A DNA stretch of 64,000 bases, taken from NCBI RefSeq assembly GCF_009727955.1, contig NZ_WOBR01000004.1, positions 621,724 to 685,723 of the forward strand. The letters run 5' to 3'. Shown piece by piece: positions 29,135 to 39,558 of this stretch. Every line of letters begins with the position of its first letter. Position 1 is the stretch's first letter. A model generated the notes under the pieces. That model ran no database searches and was not told the origin of the DNA. It worked only from the letters and a program-made list of their open reading frames with translations. The translations under genes were made by a program, and so were the position numbers. The stretch comes from Aliivibrio fischeri (GTDB lineage: Bacteria > Pseudomonadota > Gammaproteobacteria > Enterobacterales > Vibrionaceae).

Positions 29135-30928
29135 ATGAGCAGTACCATATCCTCTACAATTAACTGGAATTGGCTATTAAGGCAAGCAAAAAACTACAAA
29201 ACACGCCTAGTTGCAGCAAATATCATCGCTATTATTGCAACCTTAATTAGCGTTCCAATTCCTCTACTTATGCCATTAATGGTAGATGAAGTTCTGCTAC
29301 ATAAACCTGCGTCCGGTGTTGAGATCTTAAATCACCTTTTACCAACGGCTTGGCAAAATGCGACGGGTTATATCCTTCTTGTGCTTGTTTTGGTTATTCT
29401 CATGCGAGTAATAAGCCAAATGCTCAATATAGTTCAAGGTCGCCAATTTAGTTTGGTTTCAAAAACGATCACTTATCAAATTCGACTGCAACTCTTAGAT
29501 AAGTTAAGTCGTATCAGTATGAAAGAGTATGAATCACGCGGCAGTGGCGGTATTAACTCTCATATCATTACTGACATTGATACGATTGATAAGTTCCTTG
29601 GTCCTACATTAAGTCGCTTTATCGTCTCTTTTTTAACCGTTATAGGCACGGCTGGTGTTCTATTATGGATTAACTGGCAATTAGGCTTATTCATTCTTCT
29701 TGTCAATCCAATCGTCATCTACTTTTCTCGTAAGCTTGGAAACCGTGTAAAAGATCTGAAACGTAAAGAAAACCAATCGTATGAACGCTTTCAGTCACGC
29801 TTAATTGAAACCTTAGATGGAATTTATCAATTACGAGCATCAAATCGTGAACGACTTTTTTTAGAACAACTCAAAAATCAGGCCAATGACATTAGGCACA
29901 GTGCAGACCAGTTTGCTTGGCAATCTGAAGCGGCAGGCCGTCTATCTTTCTTATTATTTTTACTCGGTTTTGAGCTGTTTCGGGCTGCTGCAATGATCAT
30001 GGTGCTATTTAGTGATTTAAGTATCGGTCAGATGTTTGCCATTTTCAACTACTTATGGGTAATGCTCTCTCCTATTCAAGAATTGCTCAATATTCAATTT
30101 TCTTGGTATGGTGCATCCGCTGCTTTAAAACGAGTTAATGCGCTATTGCATATTGATGAAGAGCCTAAAATTCATTCAGATATCGACCCATTTTACAAAA
30201 GTGATACCGCTGAAATATCTATTAACAATATAAATTTCAGTTATAACAATGAATGCCAAGTCCTGAATGATTTATCTTTGAACATTCGAGCAGGTGAAAA
30301 AGTCGCCTTAGTTGGCGCTAGCGGAGGGGGTAAATCAACACTTATTCAGCTATTACTGGGGTTATATCAACCATCAGACGGCACTATTACCTTTAATGGA
30401 CACAATACGAAAGAGATTGGATTCGATAATATTAGAAACCAAATATCAGTAGTGCTACAACAACCTATACTATTTAATGATACTTTAAGGCATAATCTTA
30501 CGTTAGGCGCTGATTATTCTGATAATTTACTTTGGGATGCTCTTAATGTAGCGCAATTACAAGATGTGGTAGCACAACTAACAGAAGGACTTGATACCCA
30601 AATAGGTCGTCAAGGTGTTAAACTTTCTGGCGGACAACGTCAACGGTTAGCTATCGCAAGAATGGTGTTAACCGACCCTAAGTTTGTAATTTTAGATGAA
30701 GCAACTTCGGCATTAGATACGGCAACTGAAGCCGCTTTACACAAAGCACTCAGTGATTTTTTAGTTGGACGTACTACACTCATAGTAGCTCACCGTTTAA
30801 GTGCGGTGAAACAAGCCGATACTATTTATGTTTTAGATGATGGTAAAGTATCTCAATCGGGTACACACCATGAATTAGTTACACAGCAAGGACTGTATCA
30901 AACACTGTATGGCACTATTCAAAGCTAA
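29135..30928 (+). CDS. ABC exporter, fused permease and ATPase
   Basis: A 597-residue half-transporter of the exporter type. There are six membrane segments in about residues 20-310. The ATPase domain (about 345-590) has Walker A GASGGGKST, signature LSGGQRQRLAIAR and Walker B FVILDEATSALD. The substrate cannot be read from sequence. A Fur-box-like site overlaps the start region, which hints at a role in iron supply, such as siderophore or haem traffic. The letA gene starts 17 bases after the stop, so read-through is possible. In E. coli no such gene stands between msrC and letA. Confidence 0.85.
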   Translation: MSSTISSTINWNWLLRQAKNYKTRLVAANIIAIIATLISVPIPLLMPLMVDEVLLHKPASGVEILNHLLPTAWQNATGYILLVLVLVILMRVISQMLNIVQGRQFSLVSKTITYQIRLQLLDKLSRISMKEYESRGSGGINSHIITDIDTIDKFLGPTLSRFIVSFLTVIGTAGVLLWINWQLGLFILLVNPIVIYFSRKLGNRVKDLKRKENQSYERFQSRLIETLDGIYQLRASNRERLFLEQLKNQANDIRHSADQFAWQSEAAGRLSFLLFLLGFELFRAAAMIMVLFSDLSIGQMFAIFNYLWVMLSPIQELLNIQFSWYGASAALKRVNALLHIDEEPKIHSDIDPFYKSDTAEISINNINFSYNNECQVLNDLSLNIRAGEKVALVGASGGGKSTLIQLLLGLYQPSDGTITFNGHNTKEIGFDNIRNQISVVLQQPILFNDTLRHNLTLGADYSDNLLWDALNVAQLQDVVAQLTEGLDTQIGRQGVKLSGGQRQRLAIARMVLTDPKFVILDEATSALDTATEAALHKALSDFLVGRTTLIVAHRLSAVKQADTIYVLDDGKVSQSGTHHELVTQQGLYQTLYGTIQS

Positions 30929-30945
30929 TTTAATGGATCACAGAA

Positions 30946-32172
30946 GTGGAAGACGCTAAATTTCGTCGCTGTCACGGCTGTGATCTTGTTGTTGAAGTCG
31001 CGAAGGTAAAGAAAAAGCAAAACGCTCATTGCCCTCGTTGCAACACACAGCTTTATCGTGGAAATAGAATTTCATTAAATAGTGATCTTGCTATCGCCAT
31101 TGCTGCACTATTGCTGTTTATTCCTTCTCATTTTTTCCCAATGGTTACCATCAAACTATTTGGGGTCATGATCCCTGCGACTTTACCTTCAGGCACGATC
31201 ACATTAATGGCTGAAGGTTTCCCAATGCTTGGGTTACTTATTTTATTTTGCAGTTCTATTGTTCCTTTTCTTGTGTGCAGCTCAGTGGTTATCGCTCACC
31301 TAGCACTTCGAAAAAAATGGTTCAAAACCTACCGACTGAGTTTATCAATCGTTCAACACTTAAAAGATTGGATGATGCTTGACGTCTTTTTAGTCAGCTT
31401 AGCCATTGCCTGTTTCAAAATTCAAGATCATGCCGATATCTTTGTGGGTTCTGGTTTATATGGTCTAGTTCTTCTTCAATTTGTCACTTCTTTATTACTT
31501 ACTCATGTCAGCGTTCGTCGTTATTGGCGTGTATGGCAAAGAAAGCATCAACAAGACACTGAAGCTCCTATTGTAGATCCTGAACATTCTATTCATTGCG
31601 GCCATTGTCATTTTACACAACAAAAAGGCAGCCACTGTATTCGTTGTAAACGCCCTATTCATTTCAGAAAACCTAAGTCGGTTCAAAAAACCTGGGCTTA
31701 TTTAATTGCCGCGGCAATCTTCATTATTCCTGCAAATATCTTATCTATCTCAATTTTACTGACTAATGGTAAACGCTTAGAAGATACGATTTTTTCAGGT
31801 GTCGCAGGCTTAATCAGAACAGATATGTATGGTATTGCGGCGATTATCTTTATCGCTAGTATTATTGTACCTGTTGCTAAAATTCTTGGACTTGGCTATT
31901 TATTGCTTTGTGTGCAATTTAAACGCTCGGTTTTTCATCGTCAAAGAATGTCCATTTATACTGCGGTTAAATGGATTGGAAAATGGTCTGTAATGGATTT
32001 ATTTGTTATCTCTATTATGATGACATTAATAGATCGCGGACAAATTTTAGATTTTACTCCCGGCCTCGGTGCTGTGGCTTTTGGTTTAGTGGTCGTATTC
32101 ACTATGTTAGCAGCCGAAAGTTTTGATTCTCGTTTAATTTGGGATAATTATGAACCAACCAAAAAATCTTGA
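30946..32172 (+). CDS. letA: Lipid transport membrane protein LetA (YebS, PqiA family)
   Basis: A 408-residue inner-membrane protein with two PqiA-type units, each headed by a zinc-ribbon-like cysteine pair (CHGCD...CPRC near residues 9-32; CGHC...CIRC near 221-236) and followed by four membrane helices. LetA is thought to feed lipids to the MCE tunnel LetB between the membranes. The start is GTG at 30946 after a GATCACAGAA leader; an ATG at 30933 meets an early stop. It overlaps letB by 23 bases, so the pair is translationally coupled. Confidence 0.92.
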   Translation: MEDAKFRRCHGCDLVVEVAKVKKKQNAHCPRCNTQLYRGNRISLNSDLAIAIAALLLFIPSHFFPMVTIKLFGVMIPATLPSGTITLMAEGFPMLGLLILFCSSIVPFLVCSSVVIAHLALRKKWFKTYRLSLSIVQHLKDWMMLDVFLVSLAIACFKIQDHADIFVGSGLYGLVLLQFVTSLLLTHVSVRRYWRVWQRKHQQDTEAPIVDPEHSIHCGHCHFTQQKGSHCIRCKRPIHFRKPKSVQKTWAYLIAAAIFIIPANILSISILLTNGKRLEDTIFSGVAGLIRTDMYGIAAIIFIASIIVPVAKILGLGYLLLCVQFKRSVFHRQRMSIYTAVKWIGKWSVMDLFVISIMMTLIDRGQILDFTPGLGAVAFGLVVVFTMLAAESFDSRLIWDNYEPTKKS

Positions 32173-34786
32173 TTCATCGATTGAGCAAGTCAACATCAAA
32201 GAAGAGCGTGGCATTTCACCCCTTTGGATCCTACCTTTACTCGCTTTATGTCTTGGTGGTTGGCTTGTTTATTCTTCCCTAATGGAAGCTGGGCAACGTA
32301 TTCAAATCTATTTTGAAGACGCTCAAGGCTTAATGGCTGGCCGAACAACGATTCGTTATCAAGGTCTTGAAGTTGGTATGGTTAAAAACATCACCCTTTC
32401 AAAGGATCTTTCTAATATTTATGTTGATGCGGATATCTACCCTGAAGCCAGTGACCTATTAAAAGAAAATACTCAATTTTGGTTAGTAAAACCGCAAGCT
32501 TCTCTTACTGGTATATCTGGATTAGATGCTCTGGTTTCTGGTAACTACATTGCTATTTTACCGGGTTCTGGTGCGGCAAAAACGAAGTTTACCGCTTTAG
32601 CTAACTCTCCGGCTATTCAACCAAACACCACTGGATTAAGTGTGACGTTACGATCCAAAGATTTAGGGTCTATTTCTGTTGGCTCAAAAATTTACTATAA
32701 AAAAATTCCTATTGGTGAGGTCTACAACTTCAAACTCGACCACGAAACAGACAACGTTCGTATCAAAGCATTAATTGAAGAGCAATATGCACATTTAATC
32801 ACTTCTAAAAGCCGTTTTTGGAATGCGAGTGGCATCGGTGCCAATATTGGTTTTAATGGCGTAGACGTTCAATTTGAAAGCTTATCTGCACTTATTGGCG
32901 GCGCTATTGCCGTCGATTCTCCCGATGATGGCAAAGCCATTGAGAACGGCAAAGAATTTCAACTTTACTCTAATATCAAAACCGCAGGACGTGGTATTCC
33001 GATTAAAATAACACTGCCAGATAACAACCAAATTAGCCCGAATGGCTCTGCCATCATGTATCGTGGTTTAGAGATTGGTCAAATAAACAGTTTAAAATTA
33101 TCTGATGATAAAAAAGACATTATTGCCTCTGCCACTGTTGAACCTGCCTTTACAGATTATTTAAACGATGGTTCTCGTTTTGTATTAGAAGAAGCAAAGT
33201 TAGGCTTATCTGGTGTTGAAAACATTGGCAACCTTGTTCGAGGTAACTTCCTAACTCTTGTGCCGGGCAATGGTGAACGCTCTCGTGAATTTACTGCGAT
33301 TCGTAAACAAGAACTGATTAAACAGGACGCAAAAGCGCTCACTTTCTCTCTGTATGCAGCTCGCTCTTTTGGTTTAACTCCTGATACTACTATCTTGTAT
33401 AAAGGCATTAAGGTCGGCTCGATTACTCATGTTGCACTAGTTAATGACAGAGTTAAATTTGATGCAATGGTATTTGAAAAATACAAACACCTTATCAAAT
33501 CAAACAACAAATTCTTTGTTTCAGGCAGTGTCTCTGCTGAGTTAACTGACTCTGGTTTAAACATTGATGTGCCACCAACTCAAGCATTAATCTCTGGCTC
33601 GATTAGCTTTACGAGTGAAGGTAAAGGCTATAAACAAAAAAGCTATACCTTATTTAAAAACAGCTCTCTAGCTGAGTTGGCACAATTTAAAACAGAAAAA
33701 AGTACTGAGCTCACGCTATTTAGTACAGAGTTACCACCAATCACAAAAAACAGTCCAATTCTTTATCGTAACCTTGTTGTGGGTAAAGTAACGGATTTCA
33801 ACTTAGGTAATGATGGCGTTAACATTAAAATAAATATTGAAAAGCAATATGCACATTTAATTCAATCTGATACGGTTTTTTGGAACTATTCAGGAGTTAA
33901 TGTAGAAGCGAGTTTAAGCGGTGTTAACATTCAAGCGGCGCCATTAATGTCAATGATCCGTGGTGGTATTGGTTTTGATAACATTCAAGGTGTTGAGAAT
34001 AAACTAGGTAAAAAGTGGAAACTTTACTCTAACCTATCTGAAGCCCAAGAATTTGGTAAAATCATCGCGTTTACAGCTAAAGACAGCAATGCGATAGACA
34101 AAGGAACACAAATTAAATACAAAGGTGTTTCTGTTGGTGAAGTAAGTAAAATCACACCAAACTTCTCTAGTAATAACGTTTATGTGCAAGCTCGTATTTA
34201 CCCTGAATATGTCGACCAAATCGCAGTCGTTGGAAGTCATTTCTGGGTTGTCGAACCAAGCATTAGCTTAGCTGGCGCAGAAAATCTAGACACCCTACTT
34301 GGCAGCTACATTCAAGTAACGCCTGGTTCAGGAAAAGCGAAAACTCAATTTACATTGTCGGATCAACCACAAGGTGATCAGTTCATTTCATATACGTTAG
34401 AAGCGCTTTCTCGTGGCTCAGTCAAAGTTGGGACACCTATCCTATTTAGAGAAATCGAAGTCGGTGAAGTGACTGATGTAAGGCTTGGTGATTTATCAGA
34501 TCGCATTATTATCACGATTGGTATTCACTCTGAATTTGCATACCTTGTTAGAGAAAACAGTGTGTTCTGGAATGTATCAGGTGTAAATATGTCTATTGGT
34601 TTAAGCGGTGCAAAAGTTCAAGCTGGTACGGTTGATAGTATCTTGCGTGGTGGTATTGCTTTCTCTACACCGGATGATGAAACGCTAAAACCACAAGCAA
34701 AAGCCAATAAATCTTACTTACTGCATAAAACCGCAGAAGAAGATTGGGCATTATGGAATGCTGCCATTCCAAACCCAAATAAATAA
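32150..34786 (+). CDS. letB: Lipophilic envelope-spanning tunnel protein LetB (YebT, MCE)
   Basis: An 878-residue periplasm-spanning protein. One N-terminal membrane helix (about residues 25-45) is followed by seven MCE domains, counted from the repeated pattern of a yRGleVG-type turn (IRYQGLEVG, IYYKKIPIG, IMYRGLEIG, ILYKGIKVG, ILYRNLVVG, IKYKGVSVG, ILFREIEVG). E. coli LetB also has seven MCE rings, stacked into a tunnel for phospholipids between inner and outer membranes. It follows letA with overlap and ends in a strong terminator. Confidence 0.94.
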   Translation: MNQPKNLDSSIEQVNIKEERGISPLWILPLLALCLGGWLVYSSLMEAGQRIQIYFEDAQGLMAGRTTIRYQGLEVGMVKNITLSKDLSNIYVDADIYPEASDLLKENTQFWLVKPQASLTGISGLDALVSGNYIAILPGSGAAKTKFTALANSPAIQPNTTGLSVTLRSKDLGSISVGSKIYYKKIPIGEVYNFKLDHETDNVRIKALIEEQYAHLITSKSRFWNASGIGANIGFNGVDVQFESLSALIGGAIAVDSPDDGKAIENGKEFQLYSNIKTAGRGIPIKITLPDNNQISPNGSAIMYRGLEIGQINSLKLSDDKKDIIASATVEPAFTDYLNDGSRFVLEEAKLGLSGVENIGNLVRGNFLTLVPGNGERSREFTAIRKQELIKQDAKALTFSLYAARSFGLTPDTTILYKGIKVGSITHVALVNDRVKFDAMVFEKYKHLIKSNNKFFVSGSVSAELTDSGLNIDVPPTQALISGSISFTSEGKGYKQKSYTLFKNSSLAELAQFKTEKSTELTLFSTELPPITKNSPILYRNLVVGKVTDFNLGNDGVNIKINIEKQYAHLIQSDTVFWNYSGVNVEASLSGVNIQAAPLMSMIRGGIGFDNIQGVENKLGKKWKLYSNLSEAQEFGKIIAFTAKDSNAIDKGTQIKYKGVSVGEVSKITPNFSSNNVYVQARIYPEYVDQIAVVGSHFWVVEPSISLAGAENLDTLLGSYIQVTPGSGKAKTQFTLSDQPQGDQFISYTLEALSRGSVKVGTPILFREIEVGEVTDVRLGDLSDRIIITIGIHSEFAYLVRENSVFWNVSGVNMSIGLSGAKVQAGTVDSILRGGIAFSTPDDETLKPQAKANKSYLLHKTAEEDWALWNAAIPNPNK

Positions 34787-34808
34787 GCGCTCAAAGAGTT
34801 AACTAAAT

Positions 34809-34840
34809 AAGGCAGTTGATGTTCATTCAACTGCCTTTTT
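34809..34840 (+). terminator. letAB terminator
   Basis: AAGGCAGTTGA / TCAACTGCCTT perfect 11-base stem followed by TTTTTC. Confidence 0.88.
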
Positions 34841-34947
34841 CTTATTCATCAACACACTATTTCATCTATTATCTTTAATTCCATTTAGACAATACTCACA
34901 ATAGCGTTTACACTTCCTGCCATTACATCATCCAATGAGATTCACCC

Positions 34948-36369
34948 GTGCACGATAATATTTTTCTTCCTGACGCTTTCTTGGCACAAGTACAAGAGAC
35001 CATGCCTTCCCACTTATCAATGGATGAGTTTATTGCCGCTTGTAAACGACCTTTACGTCGTAGTATTCGTGTGAATACCCTAAAAAACAGTGTTGAAGAA
35101 TTTAAACAACGTGCCGCTGAAAAACAGTGGGATTTAGAACCTGTGCCATGGTGTGACACTGGTTTTTGGATTACTCGTCCTGAGAGCGACACAGTAAAAC
35201 TAGGTAGCACCGCTGAACACATGGCAGGCTTATTTTATATACAAGAAGCAAGCTCTATGATGCCTGTTACTGCATTATTAAAAGATAATGATGATATCGA
35301 AATGGCTCTCGATATGGCCTCAGCTCCTGGTTCTAAAACCACACAACTGGCTGCTGGTATGAAAAACCAAGGCGCGCTCGTTGCTAACGAATTTTCATCA
35401 AGTCGTGTAAAAGTACTTTGCTCAAATATCCAACGTTGTGGTGTAAGCAATGTTGCTCTAACCCACTTTGATGGTCGCGTTTTTGGTGGTTGGTTACCAG
35501 AAACATTTGACTCAATCTTATTGGATGCCCCTTGTTCTGGCGAAGGAACCATTCGTAAAGACCCAGATGCAATGCATAACTGGAGCCCTGAATCAGTTAT
35601 CGAAATTGGTGATACTCAACGTGATTTAATTGAAAGTGCGTTTCATGCCCTAAAACCAGGCGGCGTAATGGTGTACTCAACCTGTACATTAAACCACGAA
35701 GAAAACCAAAACATTTGCCATCACCTTGTTGAACAATTTGGTGACACGGTCACGTTTGAGCCGTTAGGTGACTTATTTGAGAATGCAGAAAAAGCATTAA
35801 CAAAAGAAGGCTTCTTACATATCTACCCTCAGATTTTTGATAGCGAAGGTTTCTTTGTTGCTAAGATCCGAAAAAATAGCTCAACCACGCCTCCAGAAGT
35901 GAAAAAGCGCTTAGGTAAATTCCCTTTCGCACCGGCTTCAAATAAAGAAGCACAAGCTATTGAAGCAGAGTTAAAATCAACACTACAATTAGAAATTCCT
36001 GAAGATAATGAATTTTGGATCCGAGATAAAGAAGTCTGGGCTTTCCCTAAACGCATGAAGCCATTGATTGGCGAAATGCGCTACCATCGAATTGGATTTA
36101 AACTTGCTGAAACCCATAAAAAAGGATATCGCTGGCAACATGAAGCTATCATGGCACTCGCGACAGCCGATAACCCTACTTGCGCTGAACTAAATACAGA
36201 ACAAGCACGTGAATGGTATATGGGTCGAGACGTACGTCCGGACTTTTCAGGAAAAGGCGAAACAATTGTTACTTATAAAGGCGCAGTTATTGGCTTAGGA
36301 AAATGGGTGGGTAACCGAATCAAAAATGGATTACCTCGTGAACTTGTTCGTGATGGAAACTTGTTTTAA
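34948..36369 (+). CDS. rsmF: 16S rRNA m5C1407 methyltransferase RsmF
   Basis: A 473-residue SAM-dependent RNA methyltransferase of the NOL1/NOP2/Sun family. The SAM-binding [12 protein letters not shown] motif lies near residue 125, the catalytic region [14 protein letters not shown] near 195, and the active cysteine in [12 protein letters not shown] near 245. A C-terminal PUA-like region follows (about 330-473). The start is GTG at 34948; the ATG thirteen bases earlier runs into a stop. In E. coli rsmF (yebU) also follows letAB. Confidence 0.93.
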   Translation: MHDNIFLPDAFLAQVQETMPSHLSMDEFIAACKRPLRRSIRVNTLKNSVEEFKQRAAEKQWDLEPVPWCDTGFWITRPESDTVKLGSTAEHMAGLFYIQEASSMMPVTALLKDNDDIEMALDMASAPGSKTTQLAAGMKNQGALVANEFSSSRVKVLCSNIQRCGVSNVALTHFDGRVFGGWLPETFDSILLDAPCSGEGTIRKDPDAMHNWSPESVIEIGDTQRDLIESAFHALKPGGVMVYSTCTLNHEENQNICHHLVEQFGDTVTFEPLGDLFENAEKALTKEGFLHIYPQIFDSEGFFVAKIRKNSSTTPPEVKKRLGKFPFAPASNKEAQAIEAELKSTLQLEIPEDNEFWIRDKEVWAFPKRMKPLIGEMRYHRIGFKLAETHKKGYRWQHEAIMALATADNPTCAELNTEQAREWYMGRDVRPDFSGKGETIVTYKGAVIGLGKWVGNRIKNGLPRELVRDGNLF

Positions 36370-36456
36370 TTAATACGTTTTTAAATTAGTGCCAATCTAA
36401 GTAAATTGTACAAACACTTAGATTGGTACCATACATCAAGCTGTAGGAATAAGGAT

Positions 36457-37635
36457 ATGCCTTCACAATATCGTATCAATCGAATTGTAGAGATTGGAGA
36501 TACACTGCACCGTTGCGGTTGTGCTCCCTATAAAGTAGAACGCTACACTACCTTTTACGCCAACAAATATGGCGTTAATTGTATGATCCAAGCAACACCA
36601 ACTTCCATTAACTATCAGTTTCCAGATGACAACAACGCCGTCATCATGAAACGTCATAAACCTGCAAGTATAGATCTTGGATTACTTGCTAATACGATTA
36701 TTCAATTACAACAACCATTAACTCCTATTCCACAAGCTCCTGCAGAAGGAATATCTTATCCTTCATGGGCGGTTTGTTTAGCAAATACCTGTATTCCCCC
36801 TGCTTTTCTTATGCTAGTTGGCTCAACATTCGAAGCATTATTCGTCAGTTTTCTGCTTGGCTTTTTAGTCTGGTTATCTCAAGTATTTTGTAGCAAACGC
36901 CGCACTATTGCTGTTGAGTTTTTTGGTGCCTTAATTGTTGCCTTTACCGTTGCATTTATTGCTAGCCTTGGCGTACCGATTCCTATTCTCGGACTTTGTA
37001 TAGCCGCTGTTGTTCTTTTTGTTCCCGGACTTTCTATTTCAAACGCATTAGAATGCTTAGCCTTTAACGATCTCGTCTCTGGTACCAGTTTACTTGGCCA
37101 GTGCTTTCTCACTCTTATCAAACTTCTTATTGGGATCATTATTGGTTTACACATTGGCGAAGCCATTTTTGGTACGACTGAATCCATTGAGTATCAAAAT
37201 GAATTTCCACTGTGGCTGCAAATATTAGGCTTACCTATTATTTCATTCTCATTAGGTGTGATGTTTAAAGCTCGCCCAATCGATACACTATATAGCCTAC
37301 CAGTTGCTGTATTAGGTATGTGGGGGCCATTTTATCTTGGCTTTGATGGTGGCTGGGTTGTGGGTACATGGGTAACAACAGTATTAATCACCCTTTATGG
37401 AACATGGATTGCCCGACGTTTAAATCTAACGGGCATCATTTTTATCGTACAAGGGATCATCATTCTTGTTCCGGGCAGTCGCATCTTGGTTAGCGCCAGT
37501 CAAAGTGTGTTTGAGCAATCCATACTCCCTATTCCGAGCATTGGATTATCGGCACTCTTTATGTTTTCTGCCATTGTTGCAGGGCAAATTACCGCTTACT
37601 CGATTTACTCTCCTAAAATCGAACGAGACTTGTGA
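36457..37635 (+). CDS. ThrE-type threonine/serine exporter family protein
   Basis: A 392-residue inner-membrane protein joining a ThrE N-terminal domain (DUF1212: IVEIGDTLHRCGCAPYKVE at the start, then five helices) to a ThrE_2 domain (DUF3815) with five more helices, as in Corynebacterium ThrE. Such carriers export threonine, serine or dipeptides. The ATG at 36457 has a clear TAGGAATAAGG ribosome binding site; the frame continues 17 codons upstream without a better signal. It is a single gene with its own terminator. Confidence 0.82.
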   Translation: MPSQYRINRIVEIGDTLHRCGCAPYKVERYTTFYANKYGVNCMIQATPTSINYQFPDDNNAVIMKRHKPASIDLGLLANTIIQLQQPLTPIPQAPAEGISYPSWAVCLANTCIPPAFLMLVGSTFEALFVSFLLGFLVWLSQVFCSKRRTIAVEFFGALIVAFTVAFIASLGVPIPILGLCIAAVVLFVPGLSISNALECLAFNDLVSGTSLLGQCFLTLIKLLIGIIIGLHIGEAIFGTTESIEYQNEFPLWLQILGLPIISFSLGVMFKARPIDTLYSLPVAVLGMWGPFYLGFDGGWVVGTWVTTVLITLYGTWIARRLNLTGIIFIVQGIIILVPGSRILVSASQSVFEQSILPIPSIGLSALFMFSAIVAGQITAYSIYSPKIERDL

Positions 37636-37654
37636 TACGCAAAATACAAGACAT

Positions 37655-37692
37655 AAAAAAGACCAGCTATTAACGAATAGCTGGCCTTTTCT
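37655..37692 (+). terminator. Terminator after the ThrE-type gene
   Basis: GACCAGCTATT / AATAGCTGGCC stem with one mismatch, A-run before and CCTTTTC after. It lies between convergent genes and may serve both. Confidence 0.8.
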
Positions 37693-37733
37693 TTATGTTT
37701 TTAACAGTATTAAAAAATACTATCTAAAAGCGA

Positions 37734-38300
37734 TTAAGCACGGCTCATGAACTTGTGTTCAGTCGTGTTGATTTTCACTTTCTCACCGTTTGCGATGTAC
37801 TCAGGAACTTGTACTGTTAAACCTGTAGTCATCGTTGCAGGTTTTGTACGAGCACTTGCAGAAGCACCTTTAATTGAAGGAGCAGTTTCTACGATTTCTA
37901 GATCAACAGCAGACGGTAATTCGATTGCTACTGGTGCGCCATCAACGATAAGAATTTGAAGACCTTGAGTCTCTTCAGTGATGAAAAGTAGTTCTTCTTC
38001 AATCGCTTCTTTGTTGAAGTTGTATGGAGTGTAGTCTTCAGAATCCATGAATACATACTCATTACCATCAACATAAGAGAACGTTGCGCTGCGACGACTA
38101 AAGTCAGCTAAATTGATCATGTCATCAGCTTTGAAGCTTTCGTCTGCTTTTGAGCCAGTTGCTACATCGTACATACGCATACGGAATAATGTTGCACCTG
38201 CACGGCCACTTGGAGTTAGCTTGCTGATTTCTTTAACGAAAAATACTTTACCGTTGTGTTCAATTGCTGAACCTTTTTTGATGTCACTTGCCTTTGGCAT
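37734..38300 (-). CDS. efpL: Elongation factor P-like protein EfpL (YeiP)
   Basis: A 188-residue EF-P paralogue with KOW-like N domain, central OB domain and C-terminal OB domain. The tip loop reads [14 protein letters not shown], with Arg33 where EF-P has its modified lysine or arginine; this matches EfpL/YeiP rather than true EF-P. EfpL relieves ribosome stalling at polyproline-like motifs. It is a single gene convergent with the ThrE-type exporter. Confidence 0.92.
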   Translation of the reverse strand: MPKASDIKKGSAIEHNGKVFFVKEISKLTPSGRAGATLFRMRMYDVATGSKADESFKADDMINLADFSRRSATFSYVDGNEYVFMDSEDYTPYNFNKEAIEEELLFITEETQGLQILIVDGAPVAIELPSAVDLEIVETAPSIKGASASARTKPATMTTGLTVQVPEYIANGEKVKINTTEHKFMSRA

Positions 38301-38385
38301 GATAAAAAATCCATAAATAATTGGTAGGTGGAAAATACCACGAACTTTTTATATCTCCAATAACTATGTGACAGAAACTCGCATT

Positions 38386-39267
38386 TTATAGCGCTTTATT
38401 TGTCACTCGGCCTTGCTGCCATGAACGTAACATCATAACTGCAGTATAAAGAACCACAAATGCCACTAACCAAGCAAGCATATCGACATCAAGAGATTTA
38501 ACAATGAACGCCGCAATTAACACGCCAATAGGTCCGGTAATCGCCACCACCAAAGATGCTCTTGAGTTCACGGCTTTCTGCTTGATAAAACCGCCAGCAG
38601 AAAAGAAACATAAAAATGCGCATGAACACATCATAATAGGAAATGCCGCTAACGGGTTCATACCTAACAGATAAATCATTGTCATACACGGTGCATATAA
38701 CCCAATCCCTACTGTCATTAATGCACCAAAAATAAAGTTACCAATTATCCCGATAACCAATTTTTCACCAGTTAATCCCAACGCTTCTCCACCTAGTGGA
38801 AATAAATCTAAACGTCCAGCAAACATCAGTAATGCAACAACCAACAAAGCCCCTGCCATAATCAAACGGATCAATTGACGGTCAAAATTTGATACTAATC
38901 GAGCCCCCACTGTTGCGCCAACACACGCAGCAATAATTAAACTCAATAACGTCGTTAAATCCACATTAACAGCGGTAAGAAAAATCAATGCTTGAAAAAC
39001 TGTCGCCATGGTTGCTTGAGCATTCAAAGTGCCAGGTAATACCTTGTCATCAATTAAATTAAACTGCTTATAACCCGCCGTTTTAATGGCAAAACTTCCT
39101 ACACCCAGAGTGTCACAAAAGTTTGCAAAACCACCAATTAGACCAACTGCCCATATATTAGTGTCTTTTTCTGAGTCCTTTTTCTTAAGCCATAATGACA
39201 CAAGCATAAAAAGGAACGTTAGGCCTCCAATAACAAGACCGATCTGTAAGAATAATAAAACTGTCAT
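38386..39267 (-). CDS. TSUP family permease (TauE/SafE)
   Basis: A 293-residue membrane protein with about eight helices and two related halves, each with a Gly-rich motif (NFCDTLGVGSF near residue 50; GNFIFGALMTVGIGLYAPCM near 175). The family exports or imports sulfite, sulfoacetate or other organosulfur anions. The substrate cannot be read here. I chose the ATG at 39267; a TTG directly before it would add one residue. It is alone between efpL and a divergent periplasmic protein. Confidence 0.85.
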   Translation of the reverse strand: MTVLLFLQIGLVIGGLTFLFMLVSLWLKKKDSEKDTNIWAVGLIGGFANFCDTLGVGSFAIKTAGYKQFNLIDDKVLPGTLNAQATMATVFQALIFLTAVNVDLTTLLSLIIAACVGATVGARLVSNFDRQLIRLIMAGALLVVALLMFAGRLDLFPLGGEALGLTGEKLVIGIIGNFIFGALMTVGIGLYAPCMTMIYLLGMNPLAAFPIMMCSCAFLCFFSAGGFIKQKAVNSRASLVVAITGPIGVLIAAFIVKSLDVDMLAWLVAFVVLYTAVMMLRSWQQGRVTNKAL

Positions 39268-39558
39268 CAATACATCACACAGCTGAAATAAAGCTGAGAA
39301 TAGTAATTCAGATTAATAAGAAAAACCAGAGCAGCCCTTGTATGGTAAAGGCTCACTCCATTTTTTCAATAACAATTAATCCATCTCATTTACATTTACC
39401 GACACTCAAATAGATTAGATCAATATATACTGTAATCATCCACTTGAAATATGTCTCACTCATGTTTTTTTATCGTTATTTATAGAATGGTTTGATCTGT
39501 TTATTTACAAAATAGTGATAAGTTTGTTAGTTAAATTAATAAACAAAAAGATTTGATG

